Shown: piece by piece, positions 1 to 5,941 of the stretch
Position numbering within the stretch: position 1 is the stretch's first letter
Layout of the letters: each line of letters opens with the position of its first letter
From: an uncultured Pseudomonadota bacterium
Lineage (GTDB): Bacteria; Myxococcota_A; Bradymonadia; Bradymonadales; GCA-2716585
Reading direction: 5' to 3'
NCBI GenBank assembly: GCA_937123825.1
Contig: CAKZKQ010000290.1
Span: 1 to 36,660 of the forward strand
Length of the DNA: 36,660 bases
Program-made: the position numbers and the translations under genes
Notes under the pieces: generated by a model
Told to the model about the DNA's origin: nothing
What the model saw: the letters and a program-made list of their open reading frames with translations, nothing else
Database searches by the model: none

Positions 1-480
1 GTTGCCTTCGTTGCCTTCGTTGCCTTCGTCGACGCCGGCTTCATTGCCTTCGTCGCCTTCGTTGCCTTCGTTGTTTTCGGTGCCGGCGTCGTCCGGGGTC
101 TCCTCGCTTTCCCTGCCCGCCGCGCTTTCGGTCTGGCCGCGTCCGATGCCTTCGTCACCCTCGTCGCCTTCGTTATTCTCGTCGGCTTCGTCGCCTTCAT
201 CGCCTTCGTCGCCTTCGTCGTTCTCGTTGCCTTCGTCGTCCTCGTCGCCCTCGCTGTCAAAGAAGTCGTCCGTAAAGGCGCAGCTGCAAGGCTCGCCGTC
301 GTCCGTCTGGCCATCGAAGCACTCTTCAGTGACATCGACGTCCTCATCAAAATCCAGCGTGCACACGCAGTCGTCGTCCACGTCCGGGTCGCAGGCATCC
401 AAATCCAAATCACCACAAGCCATCGCCAGGCTCATCGCACCAAAGACCAGAAAAGTCATCATCAGGTGACGGTTGTTCAT
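1..480 (-). CDS. Low-complexity Cys-rich lipoprotein (3' end cut by window edge)
   Basis: The start codon at 478-480 is preceded by GGAGG at 8-nt spacing. The first ~21 residues form a signal peptide ending in AMAC, so Cys22 is probably lipidated and the protein membrane-anchored outside the cytoplasm. Residues ~23-75 hold a Cys-rich segment (CDPDVDDDCVCTLD, then TDDGEPCSC) closely matching the next gene upstream on the same strand, so the two are paralogs. From residue ~77 on, the chain is almost entirely Glu/Gly/Asp/Asn in short tandem units (EGN, GDE), encoded by 9-12-base repeats; it is extremely acidic and probably unstructured. The reading frame is open to base 1, so the C-terminal domain is missing here. 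Function unknown; a Ca2+-binding or spacer role for the acidic stretch is a guess. Confidence 0.8.
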   Translation of the reverse strand, partial: MNNRHLMMTFLVFGAMSLAMACGDLDLDACDPDVDDDCVCTLDFDEDVDVTEECFDGQTDDGEPCSCAFTDDFFDSEGDEDDEGNENDEGDEGDEGDEADENNEGDEGDEGIGRGQTESAAGRESEETPDDAGTENNEGNEGDEGNEAGVDEGNEGNEGN

Positions 481-788
481 GGTATCTGCCTCCGTAATCA
501 TCATCGGTCCATCTATATGGCCAGGCCCTCATCGAGGTGCCTTGCCTTAAGCGGCGAGCCCGCACTGTCCGGGGTGCTTCGCCGTATGCTTCCTGAACGT
601 TCTGACGCGGCGGTTGGCAGATGATTCAAAACAAATGTCGATTTTGTGGAAAATTATGCTGTGGTGGAAAATTTGGAGGCAAGAAACAACAAAGCGCCCC
701 AGGCCGCGTGGGCCATTGGGGCGCTTTGTTGACCATCAACCCTGTGGGGCTTCAGGCTTTTATGTCAGGGCGTTGACCCTGGACATCA
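481..788. other. Gene-free spacer with terminator and upstream region of the first lipoprotein
   Basis: This stretch separates two minus-strand paralogs. It contains the hairpin at 687-731, an AT-richer patch around 625-680, and the leader of the gene that starts at 480. I see no convincing -35/-10 pair and no protein with recognisable composition. Confidence 0.5.
687..731 (-). terminator. Probable intrinsic terminator after the EANN-repeat lipoprotein
   Basis: A perfect 15-bp inverted repeat (687-701 with 717-731) encloses a further GGCC/GGCC pairing and a 5-base loop. Read on the minus strand, the stem ends in GCGCTTTGTTG and runs into TTTCTTG, a weak U-rich tail. It lies 58 bases after the stop of the lipoprotein gene at 789-1547. 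Confidence 0.65.
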
Positions 789-1547
789 TCACTCCAGACC
801 GGAGACTTCGATGATGTTGTCGCCAGCGGCGCCGGAACCAATCTCAATGAAGGTGCCGTTGGCGTCGTCGGAGACACCGACGGAGACGGTGTAGGGGTCG
901 TCATCGAAGCGGCCGCACTCGGTGGCGCCGATTTCGTAGACGTGGATGGAGTCGCCGTTCTCGATGACGTTGTCGCCGAAGCTGACGATGGCGAAGCCCT
1001 GGTTGAAGGAGGTGAAGAGGGTGGTGTCAACACCACCGCCGCCGAAGCACTCGCCGTTGTTGACGACATCAGGGGCGCCGGTCATGGCGTTGGTGTCGCA
1101 GGCGCTGTTGCCGTCGCAGGAGATGTCGCTGTCTTCGACGTTGGTGGCGAAGAACTCACCGCTGCCGTCGCCCTTGATCAGGCTGGAGGTGTCGATGTCG
1201 GCGCCGGGGGTCTCGCCGTTGACGGCGGGGGTGTCGTCCTGGATGAAGACGAAGCGGAACTGAGGCGCCTCGTTGTTGGCCTCGTTGTTGGCCTCGTTGT
1301 TGGCCTCGTTGTTGGCCTCGTTGTTGGCCTCGTTGTTGGCTTCTTCCACCGAGCAGGTGCAAGCTTCGCCGTCGTCGGTCTCGTTCTCAACGCAGTCGTC
1401 CACGACGGTGTCATCGGCGTCGAGGGTGCAGACGCAGTTGGCGTCCACGGCCGGATCACAGTCCTCAAGATCCTCGCTGCAAGCGGCAAAGAAAGTGGTG
1501 GCGGCGACCAAGAGGCCCAGGAAGAGCAAGCGCATGTTGCTTTGCAT
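789..1547 (-). CDS. Lipoprotein with EANN tandem repeats and a beta-rich C-terminal domain
   Basis: The start at 1547 is chosen because AAGGAG lies 9 bases upstream; an in-frame ATG at 1565 has no such site. The 252-residue product has a signal peptide ending in FAAC (lipid Cys23). Next comes a Cys-rich segment matching the neighbouring paralog (CDPAVDANCVCTLD, TDDGEACTCS), then six exact EANN units. The C-terminal ~150 residues have the look of a surface beta-domain (VSFGDNVIENGDSIHVYEIG, then a YTVSVGVSDD...FIEIGSG pattern). Such modules occur in bacterial cell-surface proteins of unknown role. I infer an exported, lipid-anchored surface protein; the ligand is unknown. Transcription probably ends at the hairpin at 687-731. 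Confidence 0.85.
   Translation of the reverse strand: MQSNMRLLFLGLLVAATTFFAACSEDLEDCDPAVDANCVCTLDADDTVVDDCVENETDDGEACTCSVEEANNEANNEANNEANNEANNEANNEAPQFRFVFIQDDTPAVNGETPGADIDTSSLIKGDGSGEFFATNVEDSDISCDGNSACDTNAMTGAPDVVNNGECFGGGGVDTTLFTSFNQGFAIVSFGDNVIENGDSIHVYEIGATECGRFDDDPYTVSVGVSDDANGTFIEIGSGAAGDNIIEVSGLE
1267..1338 (-). repeat. Six perfect 12-bp tandem repeats (EANN codons)
   Basis: The 12-base unit GCCTCGTTGTTG is repeated six times without a mismatch and encodes Glu-Ala-Asn-Asn on the minus strand. The unit length is a multiple of three, so copy-number change would lengthen or shorten the linker without a frameshift. Confidence 0.95.
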
Positions 1548-1824
1548 GTGTGAAGTCTCCTTCAAAGGGTCAAATCATTCCCCGCGTCACAAAAATGCGG
1601 GGTCAAAAGGTAGTGTCTACCAGAATGGTTCTTTTCATGCCAGACCATGATGGGACCACCGTCCGGCATGCTCCTCCCATAGCAGACGCCGTGCCAACCC
1701 AAAAATTGCACACCTTTTTTTATCCACCCCCTAAAAACCGTGTCCAATCCACCCATCCCTCCCCATTGTTTCCACAAACACTGGATAATTTTTGCCTCAC
1801 CCCTGACACCACTGTCATAGCTGG

Positions 1825-1847
1825 GCTCTCTCGCGGGGCGAGAGAGC
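1825..1847. other. Perfect 10-bp hairpin at the left border of the inverted repeat
   Basis: GCTCTCTCGC (1825-1834) pairs with GCGAGAGAGC (1838-1847) across a GGG loop. There is no T-tract on either side, so it is not a typical intrinsic terminator. It abuts the left arm of the large inverted repeat. Confidence 0.7.
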
Positions 1848-2013
1848 GGTTCGCGGCGCCGGCGCTGCGCTTGGCTTGCTTTCGGTGCGCTCACTGCGTT
1901 CGCTTGTGGTTCGGTCGCTGCGCTGCGCTTGCTTCCTTGTGGTGCGGTCGCTTCGCTCCCTTATGGGATTTGTGATGGGTTGGGTTCTTGGCTTCGCCGG
2001 TACGAGTGGGGCA
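1848..2013. repeat. Left arm of large imperfect inverted repeat
   Basis: This arm aligns with the reverse complement of 2570-2711, starting with the exact match GGTTCGCGGCGCCGGCGC (1848-1865) and including the GCGGTCGCTTCGCTCCCTT-like and TTCTTGGCTTCGCCGG blocks. A ~25-base insertion in this arm explains most of the length difference. Confidence 0.75.
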
Positions 2014-2271
2014 TTGAGGCGAAAGTGCTTTCACTTCTCTGAGATCGGATGGGGGGTGGTGGCGCTTTGGAGGCTTTCCAAGGGGTTTGTGAACGGTGGT
2101 TGAGCTTTGGAGGGTTTTCCAAGGGGATGAAGGGCTTTCCAAGGGGGAGCTGGGGGCCGGATGGGTTGCGGAGGCGGCTTGTCGGGCCTCTTGAGGTTTT
2201 TGGGGGGGGCAGGGTAGGCGGCGAAGCTCGCCTGTCCTGCTGGCTTCTGTGGGTGGCAACGTCGGGGGTTT

Positions 2272-2405
2272 TCAAATACGTAGGGCCGCTCGGTAAGGCG
2301 AGCCATCGCCGCCTACCTTCGCCCCAGCGGGCCACTGTTGGTGTTGGTTCTCAAATTCGAAGGGCCGCTCGGTAAGGCGAGCTATCGCCGCCTACCTTCG
2401 CCCCA
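2272..2405. repeat. Direct repeat pair, 79-base period
   Basis: The segments 2282-2326 and 2361-2405 are 45 bases long and differ at one position. The similarity extends ~10 bases to the left, to 2272 and 2351. Each copy contains GGTAAGGCGAGC followed by ATCGCCGCCTACC, which partly pairs with an inverted copy at 2213-2232. Confidence 0.9.
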
Positions 2406-2569
2406 ATGCCCACCCGATTGGAAAGCCCAAAAGGTTCCACCAAAACCAGCCGCCCACCCCCTTGGAAAGCCATTCAAGCCATCGCCGCCCACCACAAACC
2501 CCTTGGAAAGCCCCTCAAGCCGCCATCGACCCCCATCCAGCCTCCAAAAAACGAAGCAATTTCGACGAG

Positions 2570-2711
2570 ATGCCCAACTCGTGCCGGCGAAGCCAAGAAC
2601 CCACCCATCGCAAATGCTACAAGGGAGCGAAGCGACCGAACCACAAGGAAGCAAGCGCAGCGCAGCGACCGAACCAAAAGCAAGCCAAGCAAAGCGCCGG
2701 CGCCGCGAACC
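2570..2711. repeat. Right arm of large imperfect inverted repeat
   Basis: Read on the minus strand this segment repeats the left arm at 1848-2013 with scattered substitutions. The exact outer match is GCGCCGGCGCCGCGAACC at 2694-2711. Confidence 0.75.
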
Positions 2712-2787
2712 AAAAGGGCAGCCAAGCGCAGCGCGGCAACCGAACAGCCCTCAAGCGACCGAGCGCAGCGAGGAAGCGAAGAGGGCC

Positions 2788-2831
2788 CGCGTTCAGGCTC
2801 CGGCGGCGACCGCCGTCGGAGCCTGAACGCG
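2788..2831. other. 20-bp hairpin spanning a stop codon
   Basis: The arms 2788-2802 and 2817-2831 are perfectly complementary over 15 bases (outer sequence CGCGTTCAGGCTCCG). The stem continues through a G-T wobble and CGGC/GCCG to a GACC loop. The hairpin covers the last codons and stop of the DUF2914 lipoprotein gene, so it forms at the 3' end of that mRNA. No U-tract follows. Confidence 0.8.
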
Positions 2832-3488
2832 AAAGTTCATGTGGTAGAGGGTGTCGCCGTTGGGGGCGTAGATGTGGAGGGTCCATTTGCCGGTGTCGTT
2901 TTTGCCGATGGACTTGCGCGACCAGGTGCGCCAGCGGGGGCTGGTTCCGACGTCGAGGGTGATGCGGGAGCGCTCTTTGCCTTCGTGGCGCCAGACCATG
3001 GTGATCTGGGAGGGGTCTTTGTGGTTTTTGACCTTGATCCAGGCCCACAGGACCTTGTCATCGGTGGTGAAGTGGTCGGCGACGCCGACGGGTTCGCGGT
3101 CTTTGATGGCGGTGGCCATGGCGTTGTCCACGACTTCGAGGTTGGAGTGGAGGGTTTGGGGGGTGTCCTCTTCGGGTTCGTCGTCGTGATCCTGGGCGGC
3201 TTTTTTGGCGATGGGTTTGGGTTTGGCGGCGTCTTCCTCGATGGGGGCGAGTTTGCGGGGTTTGGTGGGACGCTCGATGGGGGCCTGGGCTTGGGCCTGC
3301 TCTTCGGGTTCTTCCATGCCGGCGTCATGGTCGGCGCCTTGGATGATGACCACTTCGCGGCAGTCGGGCAGCTGGCCGGTGGGCTCTTCGGAGCCGCAGG
3401 CGGTCAGGGCCATCATGAGGGCGACCAGGAGGCAGAAGGCGCGGGTGGTGGGGGCGAAAGAGGCGACTTTGGAGATGGTGTATGTCAT
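2793..3488 (-). CDS. Lipoprotein with C-terminal DUF2914 domain
   Basis: AGGAG lies 8 bases before the ATG at 3488. The 231-residue product has a signal peptide with lipobox LTAC (lipid Cys31). A charged linker rich in Pro/Glu/Lys/Ala (~55-112) follows. Residues ~145-222 match the DUF2914 pattern: LWAWIKV near the start, a central MVWRHEGKE, then RTWSRKS and GKWTLHIYAPNGDTLY. DUF2914 is found in exported or membrane-anchored proteins of delta-group and gamma-group bacteria; its function is not known to me. The linker suggests the domain is held away from the membrane. The stop codon lies inside a strong hairpin. Confidence 0.85.
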   Translation of the reverse strand: MTYTISKVASFAPTTRAFCLLVALMMALTACGSEEPTGQLPDCREVVIIQGADHDAGMEEPEEQAQAQAPIERPTKPRKLAPIEEDAAKPKPIAKKAAQDHDDEPEEDTPQTLHSNLEVVDNAMATAIKDREPVGVADHFTTDDKVLWAWIKVKNHKDPSQITMVWRHEGKERSRITLDVGTSPRWRTWSRKSIGKNDTGKWTLHIYAPNGDTLYHMNFRVQAPTAVAAGA

Positions 3489-4110
3489 GGCAGTGGCTCC
3501 TGCGGCTGATGTTGTTTGCCTTGCCGGGTCTTTGCTGCCCGACGGAAATCTCTATTAGCCAGAGCCGTGCCAAAGTTCTTGGATGCCGTCCACACCGGGT
3601 TCGAGTGCCCAAAATGGCCTTGGAAGGCGCTTGGGCGCGCCAAACATATATACCAATAAAATATACATATATGTGATTTACATAAAACAAAACAAACCCT
3701 GCCCTTCACCACCCCTGACACCCCGATCTGCAACCCATGGAGACAATCTCATCGTGAGCGCGCCTCAAAGCAGCAGCGCCCCATTCAACGGCTTCCACAC
3801 AGCACCGGGACAAACCAAAGCGCGCGCTCTCTGCGCAGCCTGTGTGGGCACCGCGGGACCAAGGGGGAACCACGCCCCACGGCGCATTGCGGCGAAGCCT
3901 GTTGACGCTCAGCGCATCTTAGGATTGTAAGTGGTGGGCCGCGCGGCGACCTGCATTGGGTCCCAACGCCGTCTTGCCTGTGCACCGCAAGCACAGCACG
4001 ATGGGCCTGGGGCCGCACACCGCCGGCCAACGACATCAACAGCACTGGATGGGCACCGACGCTGCAGACCAGGACCCGCAACGAACGCACCATCCACCCA
4101 GAGCAGACCC
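3489..4110. other. Divergent intergenic region with an AT-rich island
   Basis: I see no gene here. The segment 3648-3696 is strikingly AT-rich (ATATACATATATG, TAAAACAAAACAAA) in an otherwise GC-rich window. The rest is ordinary GC-rich spacer leading to the start at 4111. CACCCCTGACACC occurs at 3710-3722 and again in another intergenic region at 1798-1810. Confidence 0.6.
3648..3696 (-). promoter_or_regulatory. AT-rich promoter candidate for the DUF2914 gene
   Basis: On the minus strand this island contains TTGTTT followed by TATATT-like hexamers and a small ACATATATGT palindrome. It lies ~160-210 bases upstream of the start at 3488. Hexamer spacing is not ideal (about 19), so the exact promoter cannot be fixed. 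Confidence 0.35.
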
Positions 4111-4554
4111 ATGGCCAAACGACCTTCCTACCGCAAGGGCAAACCCAACGTCCCCGAGCGACCCGATGCCGACAACTGGGGCTGGCAAAACACCGTCGCG
4201 GTGGTCGCCGCCTTGATGGCCAGCGTCGTGGCGCTCTTTGTGGGCTACCTCTCTCTTAAAGCCCTCGACGCCGCCCACGCCGAAAACACCCGCGCCCAGA
4301 TCGAAGGCATGATCCGGCAAATCGATGGCCGACAAAGCTGCCAGACGGGCGCGCTGGTCTGGGGGCCGCCGCAACCGCCTGGACCCCAGGGGCCAAGCCC
4401 CAAGGCCGGTGACAGCGACATCTGGAACACCCCCATCAAGGCCGCCTTCCTGGAGGCAGAGCGCACCATCGCCGTCACCTCCGCCGGACCAGACAGCACC
4501 TTTGGCACCGCCGACGACATCAAGGTCACGCGCCTTTGCCCCAAAGCGCGCTGA
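4111..4554 (+). CDS. Small single-pass membrane protein with pilin-like C-terminal tail
   Basis: I chose ATG 4111 because protein-like composition begins there; upstream in-frame codons have a random high-GC composition. No clear ribosome site is present. The 147-residue product has a basic N terminus, one transmembrane helix (~27-49), a helical segment to ~72, then a Pro/Gly-rich stretch and SAGPDSTFGTADDI (124-137). That last motif resembles the C-terminal signature of type II secretion pseudopilins and related pilins. The N terminus lacks the prepilin peptidase site (G followed by F/M-T-x-x-E), so it is not a canonical pilin. Cys77 and Cys143 could form a disulfide. Function unknown. Confidence 0.7.
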   Translation: MAKRPSYRKGKPNVPERPDADNWGWQNTVAVVAALMASVVALFVGYLSLKALDAAHAENTRAQIEGMIRQIDGRQSCQTGALVWGPPQPPGPQGPSPKAGDSDIWNTPIKAAFLEAERTIAVTSAGPDSTFGTADDIKVTRLCPKAR

Positions 4555-4654
4555 CGCGCCGCCTCAAGGCATCCCAAAACATCCGTGATGTAGTGATGTA
4601 GATTGCGAACGCAGGAATGATCCCAAAATGCAGACGAAAGACTTGCTTTGAGGC

Positions 4655-5881
4655 TCAGACCGCGGCGTCAAAGGCCACCGCGCCCGCCACGATCGTTTGG
4701 CGCAGCCAGCGATCGTCCCAGCCAAACATCAACATCCCCAGCGGGTTGTAGGCATCCAACCAGGGCACGTCGGGTTCGATGACCAACACATCGGCCTCAA
4801 AACCCTCCTGCAGGCTCCCCACCGAAGACCACCCCATCGCACCGGCGTTGCCCGCCGTGATGTGCCACCAGGCCGCACCGGCGCTCATCGGCGCCGTGCC
4901 CGCGTGGAAGGTCGCCTCGATCATCGCCCGGGCGCTGCGCACCATCGAGCGCTCGTACCCGCCGCCGATGTCGCTGCCCACCGACAGGCGCACCCCCGCC
5001 GAAAGCAAACGGGCGCGGTTCATCGTCCCGGAGCGCAAAAAGGAGTTGGCCGTCGGACAGTGCGCCGCCACGGCGCCGGTCTGAGCCAGGATCTCCAACT
5101 CCTCGTCGCTCAAATAGATGCAGTGGCCCAGCACCGTGCGCTGCCCCAAGAGCCCAGCGCGCTGGTAGACCCCGGTGTAGTGCGGGCCACCGTGGAGCGC
5201 GGCCACCGCCTCAAGCTCGGGCTTCATCTCGGCCAGGTGCGTCTGAATGTGGGCGTCGTAGCGCTGGGCAAGCTCGGCGGCCTGCGCCATCAACTGGGCC
5301 GAACACGTGATCGCAAAACGCGGCGTGACCGCCACCGACACCCGACCATCGACCCCGTCGCGGAAATCCTGCAACAACGCCTCGGTCTGGGCCAGCGACG
5401 CCTCGCGCTCGTTGAGCATCGACTCGGGCGCCTCTTGATCAATCAAGACCTGCCCCACCACCGCCCTCATCTGGCGCTTGCGACACGCATCGAGCGCGCG
5501 CCGCGTGCCGTCGTGGTGAATGGTGCCGTAGCCCAAAAAGCTGGTCGTGCCGTGGGCCAACAACTGATCCAAAACGCGCTCAGACATGGCCTGGGCGTAG
5601 TCGGCGTTGGCCCAGCGCGTCTCGGCCAGGAAGGTGACCTGATCCAGCCAGTCGAGCAGGTCCAGGCCATGGGCGCCGATGATGTCAAACTGCGGCATGT
5701 GAAGGTGGGTGTCGATGAACCCCGGGCTGATCAACGCCTGCGGTCCGCCCGCGTCGGCCTCGTGCGGACAAGGCCCCAGGTGGACCTCCTTGATCCGCCC
5801 CCCTTCTAGCCTCAGCCATCCCAACGCCAACTTAACCTGCTGCGCACCATCGGGCAGCAAAAGGTTCCCTTCTACGATCAT
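4655..5881 (-). CDS. guaD: Guanine deaminase
   Basis: This 408-residue amidohydrolase should convert guanine to xanthine and ammonia in the cytoplasm (purine salvage/catabolism). The family signature is complete: PGFIDTHLHMPQ with metal ligands His59/His61, VTPRFA (185-190), QTHLAE with His215, GHCIYLS with His253, SHCPTAN-like AHCPTANSFLRSG, and the final metal ligand in SVGSDIGGG (Asp304). The PQ after the HxH motif and the TPRFA block separate guanine deaminase from cytosine deaminases and chlorohydrolases. GGAGGG lies ~10 bases before the ATG. It starts 60 bases after the kinase gene on the same strand, so the two may share a transcript. Confidence 0.93.
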   Translation of the reverse strand: MIVEGNLLLPDGAQQVKLALGWLRLEGGRIKEVHLGPCPHEADAGGPQALISPGFIDTHLHMPQFDIIGAHGLDLLDWLDQVTFLAETRWANADYAQAMSERVLDQLLAHGTTSFLGYGTIHHDGTRRALDACRKRQMRAVVGQVLIDQEAPESMLNEREASLAQTEALLQDFRDGVDGRVSVAVTPRFAITCSAQLMAQAAELAQRYDAHIQTHLAEMKPELEAVAALHGGPHYTGVYQRAGLLGQRTVLGHCIYLSDEELEILAQTGAVAAHCPTANSFLRSGTMNRARLLSAGVRLSVGSDIGGGYERSMVRSARAMIEATFHAGTAPMSAGAAWWHITAGNAGAMGWSSVGSLQEGFEADVLVIEPDVPWLDAYNPLGMLMFGWDDRWLRQTIVAGAVAFDAAV

Positions 5882-5941
5882 CTTGGTGTGACCCTCCGTG
5901 GTTGAGCCAACAAGACCACTGCCTTACTGGCCAGCCCACGA

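Larger units (their letters stand above)
1548..2792. repeat. Gene-free 1.2-kb mosaic of inverted and direct repeats
   Basis: I find no credible gene here; the open frames have repeat-driven compositions and no homology I recognise. The core is an imperfect inverted repeat with arms at about 1848-2013 and 2570-2711. Inside it, CTTTCCAAGGGG-type motifs occur three times on the plus strand (2074, ~2115, 2135) and in inverted form twice (2458, 2499). The block 2074-2091 is an exact reverse complement of 2493-2510. Near the centre is a direct repeat of ~54 bases (2272-2326 and 2351-2405), plus an inverted partial copy near 2213-2232. A 10-bp hairpin borders the left arm. Confidence 0.8.

Noticed and set aside
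1267..1338. CRISPR-like array
   Set aside because: The 12-base units are directly adjacent with no spacers and encode EANN in a lipoprotein.
1562..1894. Possible 110-codon minus-strand gene upstream of the EANN lipoprotein
   Set aside because: No ribosome site, no recognisable domain, and it starts inside the repeat block.
2406..3509. Plus-strand open frames across the repeat block and the DUF2914 gene
   Set aside because: Composition is dictated by the repeats and by antisense of the lipoprotein gene; no ribosome site or domain.
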